Source of the DNA: Clitopilus passeckerianus
Lineage: Eukaryota; Basidiomycota; Agaricomycetes; Agaricales; Entolomataceae
Assembly (NCBI GenBank): GCA_944990035.1
Contig: CALYLX010000112.1
Location: 1,798,001 to 1,862,000 of the forward strand
Length of the DNA stretch: 64,000 bases
Reading direction: 5' to 3'
Part shown: piece after piece, positions 28,760 to 39,939 of the stretch
Position numbering within the stretch: position 1 is the stretch's first letter
How the letters are laid out: each line of letters opens with the position of its first letter
Made by a program: the position numbers and the translations under genes
The notes under the pieces: model-generated
Database searches by the model: none
What the model saw: the letters and a program-made list of their open reading frames with translations, nothing else
Told to the model about the DNA's origin: nothing

Positions 28760-30626
28760 ATGGTAGACGTCAGTTCAGTGGCGCCAACATCTTTCCACGA
28801 ACGTTCACCACTGGATACGCTGGTTCGGAAGACATCCGCACGGAGACCCAATCCACCAACCACGCTACGTACAGGCAATGCACCTCCCATAATACACAGT
28901 TTCAACGAGTACGGCGCCCCAGAAACACCTCCAACGCATAGTTCCAGAGCTGAGCCGCCACCTTCACCTCTGTTGCACGGACAGTTTTCTCGCAACTCAA
29001 CGGCGACCGTTTCTTCAAACGACAATAACTCCTATCTGGCTTCAGTTCGAACATCCGTTGATTCCAGAGCATATTACGGCAACACCGACCACGGATATAG
29101 ATACTACGATGACGAGAGTGTCTATTCAAGTATGTCCGAGCCTGCGATCCGCGATTCATGGCAGAGCAATCAGTCTACAAGGACTGTAACTCAAACACCT
29201 CTACTTGACGGCTCAATACCAGCTCCAGGCCCTCGTAATGAATCTTCTCCTTATGCCGAGATTCCAACGGTCGTTATATCGTCCCCATCTACATCTGAAG
29301 ACCTCTCTCGAACCTCCCGGTCAGGACGAGCCCCAGTGATGAAGGCTGCATCGAACTTTTCGAGACCAATACGCCCTTCACCCAATTCCACGGAGAGTGA
29401 AGAACGGAAAAAACAGGTCCTGGAACGGAATACACGCCACGCAGCCTCCCCGCACAGCTCACTCCGACAACGACCTTCCGCAGATACACTGCGATCTCAA
29501 ACATCAGGCGGCGGTGCGCCTAGTCCGAATTTAAGCAATAGGTCGAAAAGTCCCCTTCGCTACGAATTTCCTCCTTCAGATAATCAACCGGAAGACCAAT
29601 TCTCCTCTAGGGCTTCACCAATGTTATTCCATCGCAGTACTAGCCCCTCGAAGCAGCAAGTATTTGATGCTCAGACACTTCCCAATCCCCACGCCGCCCC
29701 TCCCCGACCAAGTTCACCCGCAAGCTTGTACTCAAGTTCATATTCCTTCTATGACCTAAACAGCTCGGCTCCTTCTCCTACCGACCTAACCTTCCTTGAG
29801 GTCAACTCTTCAGACTTCACGAGGCGACCTAGAACAGCGCCTACCCCTCCACCACGGACTCCGTCCCCCTCCTCATCGCGCCAAGTCATGGGGAATATAC
29901 CACCTGCGAACCCAAACCAACCGCAGACAGCTCAGGAGTTTTTGCAACTTGGCATCCAGCATCACGAAGCAAACCGTCTGAAGGATTCTGCAGTCTGCTT
30001 TGAGAGAAGCGCAAAGGAGGATGGGGGCTGTGGCGTTGGGATGCTCATGTATGGGTTGACTCTTAGACATGGGTGGGGCTGCGAGAAGAACGAGAAGGTT
30101 GGATTCAAGTGGCTGAGCAAGGCGGCCGAAATTGCTGTGAAGGATCTGGAAGATGCGAGGTCGGGCGGAATTGTGGATACAAGCGCTGTACAGGTTGGGC
30201 AACCTCTGCTTAACTGAATCGTGGTAACTCATGAATTCTTTATAGTCAGAACTTGTGCTAGCGATCTATGAAGTGGGGCAGTGTTTCTTCCACGGATGGG
30301 GCGTCGGCAAAGATCAGAAGATGGGCGTTGTGAGTGTTCATTCTCGTCGCTGTCGCCTCACGCTCTGACCATGGATTGTAGAGCTATTATACTGTTGCAG
30401 CAAGGCTCGGGGATGCTGATGCACAGAATGATCTCGCATTTTGTCTGGCAAACGGAAAGGGATGCAAGAAAGATCGTAAGGAAGCCGCTAAGTGGTATCG
30501 AGCAGCGGTAAGGTTTTCAATGTTCTCATCCACTGAATCATCTCTGAGATTTCTGGGGTTCGCTAGGTAGCGCAAGGACAAAGTGACATTGGGTTGGCAT
30601 GGATATACAAGGAGAAATATCAATAA
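28760..30626 (+). CDS. Sel1-repeat protein with long disordered N-terminus
   Basis: Four exons: 28760..30193, 30246..30329, 30382..30507, 30567..30626, giving 567 residues. The first ~390 residues are Ser/Pro/Thr-rich, likely disordered and phosphorylated. Four Sel1-like (TPR-type) repeats follow: AQEFLQLGIQHHEANRLKDS, GMLMYGLTLRHGWGCEKN, ...GQCFFHGWGVGKDQKMG and NDLAFCLANGKGCKKDRKEA. It ends IGLAWIYKEKYQ. Sel1 arrays are protein-binding scaffolds. The layout is like fungal DSF2 or Skt5/Chs4-type regulators, but I cannot separate these from sequence. It is convergent with helicase copy 2; the stops are only 33 bases apart. Confidence 0.85.
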
Positions 30627-30659
30627 CAAGAAAGCAAATATTACATTACATTCGAAGCA

Positions 30660-33600
30660 TTATACCCCCGGACAAATCTGATCGCATTTCTCCCCTTCAC
30701 TGGCGCCATGATCTAAGGTTGTGGGCGATGTGGCACAGGCTGGGCCACCTCCCGAAGGAGCTGGACCATCCTGTGTCACCAAAGAGGATCGTGAAATACC
30801 TGGTTTACGCCCTGCTTCAGCCGATGCATTCGAAGGGTGACTTCCTGCAGAGTCTTGTAAAAGATCTGTCAGACGGCGGTACAGCTGGCCCCCCTGGTCA
30901 CGATGGTATAGGATGGTCGTGATTTCTGGAGCCACGTCCGGAACCCGCCGGCCTGGTTGCCTCTCGTACAGGCGGACTAGTTGCTGATCGGAAGAGGCGC
31001 ATGATATTGCGCTGAGTACTTCTCGCGGGGAGGTAGCAAAGACATATCTATTGCAGCAAGACTTGAGATCAGTAAACACAGTTGAGAATATGAGATGCTG
31101 ACCTTCCAGTTGACGACGACGAAGGACAACCGAAATCCTTGAACTGCTTAAAGACGGGCAGTAATTGAGGGGTAAAGATAGGATGATTGTACCCGACTGA
31201 GCAGTGTGGTAAGTTTTGGAAGTCAAATTTCTGGCGACTGAGTAGTCTCACTAAGGCACCAAATCCGAAATCTGACACCAGCAGTCAGAATACACATTTG
31301 CAGGCGCATCTTAAGTTGACTCACATTCGAGCAACGTTGATATCTTCACTAGCAACTCCAGAAAACATGACGGCTGGGAGTTCGAATTGCTCTGAGGGGT
31401 TAGATGATCAGCAGAACGGTTGCAGGATTGCCCCACCATGTCCTACCTCGGGTTGTTTTCAAAGAAAGGCTGAGCAGAACCTGTCTGAGGAGAGTAAATA
31501 AAGTTGAGACCTGATCAGTTTGAGCATCGGCTAGGCCCGGTTCCCAGTCAATGCACCGAAGGGCGAGGCCGAGCGGTAGTGTGACTTTGCGAGTGGCACT
31601 CTCATCGTCTAAGTTCCACAGCGGTTTCATCAACACCAGGCCGGTTATGTATTCGAGCCAATCACATAAGACTTCGAACTTGAGTTGGCATTGGTTCTGG
31701 AGAAGAAGCCTACAAAAATTCATTTAAGACGAGGGTGGGTAGAAGAGCCTTTGCTTACTTCACAAGCTGCAAAGATGTCTCGATTCGATAACTGCTTTGG
31801 TCAAGATTTGGATGCTCAAGGTCAATTATAAGGCTTCGGCCAGGTGTGGGTGGAGGATAAAAGCCAGGGGCGTTGCGAGACAATGTGAGTCGGATTCGAT
31901 GCAGATAACTGGCGGAAGGCTGCTGGTCACTGAGAAGGATTCGGGTGGTTGCCCCTCGCAGGAACCACAACAGGAGGATGTTCGAATCATCGTAGTCCAA
32001 AGTGAAATCAGAACGTTTCGTCCAATACCGCACCAAACGCCTTCCCTGTTCGATTAGGGGAATTGTATCAGTATCCAGTCGACCAATCTGTTTGGCATGG
32101 ATAAAGGGGATGGCAAGCGACTGGTAGAGCATGTTCATGCAATCCCTGCAATAGCACTTGAGCCATCAATGAGCCAACTCGTATTTATGATGATTTACCT
32201 TCTTTGCTTGTGCAGCCCAAAAAATTCCACGTCTGGATGTTTTACTACCCAGTCAAGGACCAGTGAGTGTCCGATTATGACATAGACTTGCGTCTGCCAA
32301 TCCTGGGTGGTGAAACGGCGACATATCCTCCCCGGATTTGACTTATGACCACAGTCCCCAAGAAGGTTCTGCGATATGCAAGCCGAGTGGTGGCTGAGAT
32401 ATTCGTTGTAAAATGCAAGTTCCTCTGCGAAGCGAGCTGAAAGGTAGCGATCCAAACTACGACGAAAATGGTACTTGAGGGAAGTTCGAGGTATCTCAAA
32501 ACCTTCTCCAGTTGATTTCCCGACGAGACCGGGCTCAGAGGTGGTTGAGCCATCATATAGGAATGTATTTCGAAGGATCAGCAAAGAGCCGTGAGCTGCT
32601 GGCCGTAATCCGAAGAGATAGAAATGGAGAGGGAAGGCGTCCACATCGTCCACATCTGGAAAGATGAATCCAATAAGAGCCATGATGTAATCATGAAATA
32701 GGTGGATGGTCTTGGCCGCGGCTTCAGCGTTGTTTGCTTTTGGAGGGAAACAGATAAAGTAGTGGCTGAGGCAGAGCAAAGCGGCTGGGTTCTTCTTGCC
32801 CGAGAGGTAGGCCCTGCCGTGTTGCTCCAACTCGGATCTGTTCGCTGTCAAGACCGTAGATAACAGCCGAAACTAAAAGGCACAGTAAGAATAAAACTTA
32901 GGGGTTGAAGGTTGAAGGAAATACAACTCGCCTCCTCTTGCAAATCAGAGCCCACTTGCATCTTATCCACGTCCTTCCAAAGGTTCAAGAGACCACCGAT
33001 GGATGAGTGATTGACTGGAAGAACAGAAAAAGAAACGTAGTTCCACAATTCATTTAGAATATATCTGGATGCCGCTCGGGTATGATCGGGCTGACATTGA
33101 AGAAGGAGTGGGATAGCTTGGGTGAAGTTCCTTTCTTGAATGTAGATGGATGCAGCTTTCTCCAGCTGCTTGGACCGTATATACACAACGGCAAGGATTG
33201 ACAGCCAATTCTTCGCCTTAAGAAACTCTTCTTCTTCTTCGGCCGACACGAAGAAGAGGGATGCTCTTCTGTTGGGGCATATGAGTTCTATAGCTTTCAA
33301 TCTAGGAAATCTGGCTCACGTGAAGTCCTCCTTTCGATAGAAGTGCAGGCAGGCGGATTCTCTGATTTCGTTGGTTGTTGCGAACGAGATATTATCTTTG
33401 CGCTCAGTGAAGAACGTGAGGAGGATATTGAAAGCTTCTAGGCGAATATAGCAGATTGCAGCCGAGTCATAATCGTTTGCTCTCACGAAAGCGTCGGCTG
33501 CAGTTGAATACTCGGCTGCAAGGGCAAACCATTGGGCGGCCTTAGCGAAAAATGTGGTGGTTGACTGTTTGCCAGACCCTTGAAGAGCACAGCTCATGAA

Positions 33601-36600
33601 GGCGTCTGCAGCTTTGACACAGGCTTGGCGTTGGCGATATCTGAAGTTGCTTGGTATCTCCTTGGCTATCTCCTCTAACCCGAAGGCGTGCGCTTCCAAA
33701 ACTTTGTTGGGCAGTGCTGCGCGCTCGAAGCATTGCTTAGCAGCTGCAAAGTCCCTGCACTGAAGGAAATCTTCCCCCCGAAGGGCCCAATCTTCGGGAG
33801 AAGAAAAAACAACAAGGCGCTCCAAGCCTGATTTTGAGGTCGACACGATAACCTGGCTGCGACTGAGCCAATAGTCCTGTAGGAGATTGGTACTGAGTTA
33901 TCCGAAGTTACGTCTGAGAGACACAAAGGTGTTGTACCCTCATTGGCTCAGCCCTGACCGAGCGATCCGCTATCCAGAGCGTTTTGCGAGCTCGAGTCAA
34001 AGCCACATACAGGAACTTTAGCTATTTCGTAGCAAGCGTTGTGAGGCGAGATGTTGATTGCGTATTATCTAAGAGACATACCTCCGTACAAAGGCTGGCA
34101 TGGTGCAGCGGATCGAAAGCAGGTGCACGGTTGCCACATTGCAGGGAGGGATCCATGTTGTTTAGAACTAATCGCCACTGAGATGCATCACAAAGCGAGT
34201 CTTCGAAGAAGTTCAAAAGTAGGACCTGTAGGGGGGAGAGAAATTTAGTGGGGTAGTAATGAAGAAAAATTGTGAACCTTTACATCGTCAAATTCCAGCC
34301 CTTTGCTGTCGTAGATTGTTCTATATTCCTTTGAGGAAACGTAATATGTGGCTGAAAAGAATGCTCACGTTACAATTGTTGCATTTTTTAACTGACCACG
34401 AAGAGCCTCTCTTGCCTCTTCGTTGCGAACCAGGATGCCTGTATGGTGAGGTGGTTAGCCAAGTCGATCCCTGCTCAAAAGTATTCAGTACATTGGTTTG
34501 ATCCAAATTCCATCATAGCTCCGGTACTATTTGGAAATCAGCACCGTCATAAAAAGAGTTGTTTTTTCTGGTGTAAACTCACGAGGGCTCTGACAAGATG
34601 TGTGCCTATTTAATATGAATTAATATGAGTGCATGCATTGGCGTGAAGATGATTATGAAGACTCCCACATTTTCGTCCTCCCCCCAATCCGTTAGAAATA
34701 CTGGTTTCCCACCATCCACTACGCCTCGTTCAGGGGCAAGTGCATCGATGGTTTCAGGCCAGAAGGTGCTCAAAAGTTCGATGACTGCATGGGCACAATT
34801 AGTTATTCCCATATGTGACCGGTAATTGGTCGTCAATTGGAATGTTTCTGGTAGCAATCTGCTTTGTAAGTGGTATAAGCGAGATGGAGAAACAGTTTCT
34901 TGACGTTTGTCCTAGTGATCCTGAGACTTTGTGCAATCTGATACCTCAGTGGAAATTTACCTCGAGCCTGTAGAGGAATGCCTTCAGATCCTGAAATCGG
35001 AAGGATGAGCCCGCAAGGATTGTTTGGGCCGTGTCGCCAGCCCAGAAGAGTCCATTAGCATTGTGACAGAGGGATCGCATGACTAGATATATGTCAGTCA
35101 CGGCAGTCCCTAGGCAAGAGATAATTTGTACCAAGAGCATCAACCAGTAGATTGTCCTGAGCTTCGTCAACATACCTAGAAAGCAAGGATTAGTTAGGCC
35201 TTGCTAGAACCCAGATGCATACATACAGTTGGTCGATTCTTTTGCCATGTGGTCCAGCCTTGTATAGCGAACGAAGGAGTTTGTGGGTCCTGGAAGGGAC
35301 AGATGAGCAAACACCTCTCGTGTTTCAGGATTCCAGTTCAAGACGCATACCGGTCGGCTGAGTCATAATCGCCAAACTGTTGTTTACACCTTTGGTAGAC
35401 CTCAAAAAGGCTGTAGAGATCCTCTCTTTGACCAGCGAATGTTGGATTTGTTCGTATGCTAAGCTTCCTATAAGATGCGCGATCTAGATAGAAAGTCTCT
35501 GAAGAGAGTGTTTGCTCTGAGCCTTTGATAACGCCTAAGAAATATTCAATCAAGGCACCACCAGCGGTTACCTGTGCATTGGCTCGCCTACCTATGATTT
35601 CATTGAACACAAGATTTGGATCTGCGATGGACCAAATTAGACTTCCTGGGCAAGTAGTTCCCAATGCTTTGACGTACCCATTCCTCTCGTGAGCGCTTGT
35701 GGAAAATGCGGCCAATACACCCGTCGGAATTTCGTGAAGGTCAAGGGGTCCTTAACAAGGCTCCATGGGGAATCATGAAAGATAGTAGCGTGATCTGCTT
35801 CAATGAGCTGTACCAGCTACAAAGTAGAAAAGCACAAGGATGAATCAACATGTCCTCAAGCGGTCGGAAGAAATCTCACCTCATCAAAGGAGATGAACAA
35901 GGGAAAGTGTTCCTCTCGTAGCTCACTATATCTCGGGGGTAGCTCCCGACATGCTGGAGGATTATCGGTCGTTTGTCCGGGACTGACTGAATTGATATGC
36001 GTAGAAACTGGATTTGAAAATTGGAAGGAGACCGAGAGCTTGTCAAAATCTTCCTGCACTTTCTTAGCTAAGTTGACCGATTTGGTAACAAAGACTTGGC
36101 GGGGCCTGGAAACAGCCTCATGGTGCATTCGCTGAATTGTTTCGCGCCAGATAATCTTGTAGAGCATACAAGTCGTTTTCCTATGAAATGTGATCAGCTC
36201 CGTTGGCAGTTTGACAGGGAAAGAAACCGTACGGACCCAGTGCCGCTTCGGCCCAAAACGTAGCACGATTCGTTGTGCTCCACAATGGTCCTTTCTTGCG
36301 GCCTGGGGACAGTTAGATCGAATACGGATAGTGATACAAGAGAAACACGCACGACAAATGGAAAGGAAATGTTACGTCCAGATCGGCCAATATACCTACG
36401 TTAAATTTGAGGAGGTCAATCGGAGTGGAAATAAGCACTCAGGGTTCAAAGTCGTACTTTGGAGCAGGCCCTAGGATAGGTTGAGTTGGTACGTCTCCTT
36501 CGAAGTTGCGTCGTCACATACCTGAGACATGGCAACATATTTTTCCAGCACCAGGAGCGAATGTATCTAAACAGGTTTGGAGTCAACCATGTATAATCGA

Positions 36601-38262
36601 AGCACAATGCAGTCACGCACGCCTTCCAGGTCTTCAGAGGGGAGATCTGGGACTGTGGAGCGCTTCGATGCTTCGGATGGCGGCCGTAAAGGAAAGGTGG
36701 CCGGAATGAATACAGTGTCACCAAAGCCAGTTTTCTTTTCCTGGCGAAAAAGACATCTGAAAAAGTGGATGAGGAACATTGTCCTGGAAATGCGGATGTA
36801 TAAAACCTTTGACGATACTCCTTCCCTTCATGCCCTAGCTGGCGTCCGATAGAGTCCCACAGCTGTTTGCCCAGTTTCGCGTGCGTGAACACACCGAAGA
36901 TACGTATAACTGTTATAATGGTGGTCAGTTTCAGGTAGTATGAGTGTTGGCGTACGACAGACCTTGCTCATCAACACGCGTAACATGGTTATATTCACAA
37001 TGAATCTGATACTGATTTGCATATATATAAACCGAATTGAGTTGGTGGCTTGCAGGCGGAACTTACGACAAGCCTCGTATCTCGAGACATCTTGGCTTCG
37101 AAGATCGGGACATCAGCTTGGGGCCCGCTCAGGCGTTTCTGGTTGTCGTCCGTAAAATATCCGTGAGAGAGCTCCCTACGCTTCGTGTCAGCTAGTCATA
37201 TGAAGAGGGGTCCCAGAACTCACATTATCTTCTTCATGATAATGTCGAAGATCTTGGGGCTCTTCTTGTGCGCGTCGCGTAAGTTACGCCCCGCTTTGTT
37301 TGAAATGAAGATTTTCCACTCTCCGAAACTCTCAAGTTGGCCGTCAAGTGGGGAGCTTGAAGAGAAAGGAAATGATTTAAAGCAAATCCTCGAAGTAAAT
37401 CAGGATGTGTTACCTCTCGAGGACTGGAACTTCATCTGGAGCAACCACCCTTGATGTCGAGTTTTGGACTTTCTGGAATGCAGCCATTTCTAGAAGTAGA
37501 TCCATGATCACTGCTGAAACAGCAGGGTTGCGAAGGGTTTCGAGATAGAACTAGGTATAAGTCTGAGCATCCCGCAGAGGTATTGGCACCTTTAACATAC
37601 TTCAAACATTTGTTTAACTTGCGCCATGATCGAGGCAACTCCACGTTCTTGGTCCTCAGGACCGGCGGGGAGTAAAAGCGAGAAGCGTTCCAAGAGTTGT
37701 AAATCTCTTTCATTCTCCTTAGAAGCGGTCCGGCTGCCTTTACCGCCTGCCATGTTGAGACTGTAGCCTCGCGATCTTTTCGAGGAGGTGGGCTTGACGC
37801 GGAAGTCAAGGTTGGAGAGGAGATTCAGTGCGTCAGGCACAGAATCCTGCAAACGATGAAATGCTCGAATTTGAGAAATCGTGTTCTCATCGAGAGGAAG
37901 AGTTTGCAGAACCAGGAACCCTGATAGACGGGGTATGATTTTTGATATCAATGAAGCAAAATACTTTGATTGGTTGGTAGGAAATTCGGCCAAGAGCCAC
38001 TTCTTCGTTGGTAACCTGGACACTGCGAGGGACGGTTAGATACGAGCTCGCATCTATACCATATTTGCATACCTGAAAACACGAGTTCAATGAGGAGTGG
38101 TTGATCAAAGAGATAATCGAGTATAGAAGTAAAATTGTTCTTGCTGATCACAGCTTCGGTGGTCCACAGGAGGGCGAACAGCTCTTCCTGAGAGGAACAT
38201 TTACAGTCAATGAGGTCCCTGAGCTTGTTTATGACGCTCGCAGGGAGCGAAAAAATCTGCAT
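30660..38262 (-). CDS. Giant SF1 (UvrD/TRANK1-like) helicase, copy 2, possibly defective
   Basis: Reading the minus strand, 35 exons follow the copy 1 structure. Early ones: 38262..38073, 38022..37601, 37550..37414, 37355..37224, 37175..37067, 37011..36963, 36909..36807, 36756..36621, 36566..36522, 36470..36458. The last is 31047..30660. Motifs present: GRSGTGKTTC, YVDEAQDN, LFWAGDTAQT, TNYRSH, YDSKGLEFDDV, VALTRARKTLW. At 33302..33319 the copy 1 intron position holds only 18 bases (gtgagccagatttcctag) with an in-frame TGA. If spliced, the protein has 1927 residues; if not, it ends after residue 1174, behind the helicase core. It lacks the IQ-like and coiled-coil C-terminus of copy 1, and the zinc finger has lost its last Cys and His. 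The intron before 32872 uses a GC donor. The gene may be a pseudogene or a shorter helicase. Confidence 0.82.
32873..32931 (-). other. GC-AG intron in helicase copy 2
   Basis: The exon ends gaggag and the intron starts gcgagt and ends ttttag. Only this GC donor keeps the frame into FRLLSTVLTANRSELE. Copy 1 has a normal GT donor (gtacgc) at the same codon (11601). Confidence 0.75.
33302..33319 (-). other. 18-nt collapsed intron with in-frame TGA
   Basis: On the minus strand the sequence is ttcac, then gtgagccagatttcctag, then attgaaag. Donor GTGAG and acceptor CTAG remain, but the spacing is 18 bases, below any usual fungal intron. Copy 1 has a 48-base intron in the same phase at the matching codon (11210..11257). 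Read through, the frame gives T then stop. Confidence 0.85.
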
Positions 38263-38819
38263 TGATGTTCACACTGCAAAGAGAACACAGGAGATGGATG
38301 TTGGAGGAAATCAATACGAGGAGATTGTCCAAGCGCTTATAGGACGAGGAAAGAGTCCAGGTGTTGGCCTGTGGGGACCCCATTTCAAACGAATGGGGTT
38401 CAAGGCCTCACCGTGAGTCTTCTCTCTGTCAAGTGACCCAATGTGGGCGTCAGAGCGCTAACCACTGTGAAAGGTAAATTGCAAAATCCGAATGTTTGAT
38501 TGTTCCCAGAAATGCATTAGCATTGGCTACTGGGCAGACATCGCATTCGCCTGTCATATAGCTCAGAAATAAGACTGCGCCGTAGCCGGAAACATAGCCA
38601 TTTGAGATAAAAGGTGTGGGTGGGAGACCAACTTTGAAGTTGTCATCTCCGTGATATAAGAAGGCACGTGGTAAGAAGATTGGCTCGAGGAGGTCCCAGC
38701 TCGGCTAAATAGCACCTTCTGACAGTGACCCACCACGAACTCATCTCATATGTAAAGTCGCATTCCTTCCTTAGTTTGCAATTACTGAACATTGGTTTAC
38801 TTAGTCGCTAGACGTCGCA
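38263..38819. other. Divergent promoter region, helicase copy 2 and Rab gene
   Basis: 557 bases between two divergent starts. No domain-bearing frame is seen. It should carry both promoters. Confidence 0.5.
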
Positions 38820-39730
38820 ATGCCGCACCCGCACTACGATTTCCTTATCAAGGTAAGAAACTTTGCAAGTGGTCCAACATTCGGGGCGACTGACATTCGT
38901 GACCTTTCAAGCTCTTACTCATTGGAGACTCTGGTATGTACTACCGGAGCTCGTTAGCACGAAAGGGGCATATATTTATGGATACTTTGCTTGCAGGTGT
39001 TGGAAAGTCATGCCTGCTCCTTCGTTTCTGTGACGACGCCTGGACACCATCGTTCATTACCACCATCGGAATCGACTTCAAGATTCGTACCATAGAACTT
39101 GATGGCAAACGCATTAAGTTGCAGATTGTACGTACTTCTACTTCCTAGTGGGTCCATATAACATAGTCTGACTCCCAAAAGTGGGATACTGCCGGCCAAG
39201 AACGATTCAGGACCATAACAACTGCATATTACCGAGGAGCTATGGGAATTCTCCTTGTCTACGATGTTACGGACGAGCGTTCCTTTAACAGTCAGTTTGC
39301 TTATCTCTCGTCCTCGTGTGAGGCTCATGGCTTACCCATGATACAGATATCCGCACCTGGCATCAGAATATCGAACAGCATGCCTCGGAAGGTGTCAACA
39401 AGATCCTTATTGGCAATAAGTCAGACTGGACGGATAAGAGAGCTGTTACCGAGGAGCAAGGGCGTCAACTTGCTGAAGAGCTGGGTATCAACTTTATGGA
39501 GACTTCAGCAAAGGTCAACAAAGGTGTTGAGGGAGCATTCTTCAGCCTCGCAAGGTAAGTTCATCAATATCTATTTTCGCTCCAATACTCATGTTTTGTA
39601 CAGAGATATCAAGGTGCGCTTGATCGACTCCCAAGGCGACGCTGTCGCAACACAAGGCAATGCGAATAAGGAAGGTTCAGTGCGAGTTAACCCTCAACAA
39701 GCAACACAATCTTCCCCCGGTTGCTGCTAG
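38820..39730 (+). CDS. SEC4: Rab GTPase of the Sec4/Ypt2/Rab8 type
   Basis: Six exons: 38820..38852, 38912..38933, 38997..39127, 39182..39290, 39347..39554, 39604..39730, giving 209 residues. G1 P-loop GDSGVGKS, switch [18 protein letters not shown]3 [14 protein letters not shown]4 GNKSD and G5 ETSAK are all intact. The C-terminus PGCC carries two cysteines for geranylgeranylation. The switch I text and the [20 protein letters not shown] block match Sec4/Rab8, which drive post-Golgi secretory vesicles to the plasma membrane at hyphal tips. The first exon is only 33 bases and the second 22, so an annotation from single open frames would miss the start. Confidence 0.95.
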
Positions 39731-39939
39731 ATGTGTGAACGTCTTTCGTGATCCTCATGCCATACCCATAATCTACGCCTACCTCTGTTGTACATTCCCT
39801 CCTCTTATTATAAGGTTCGGCATGGGTTTACTGCATCATACATATATGTACGTTTACGCTGTCCGTTCAATTGTAAAATGGTCGCTGCGCATAATATTAT
39901 CGCATATGGTTCGATATACAAGCGCTGAGCGCTGAGCGC

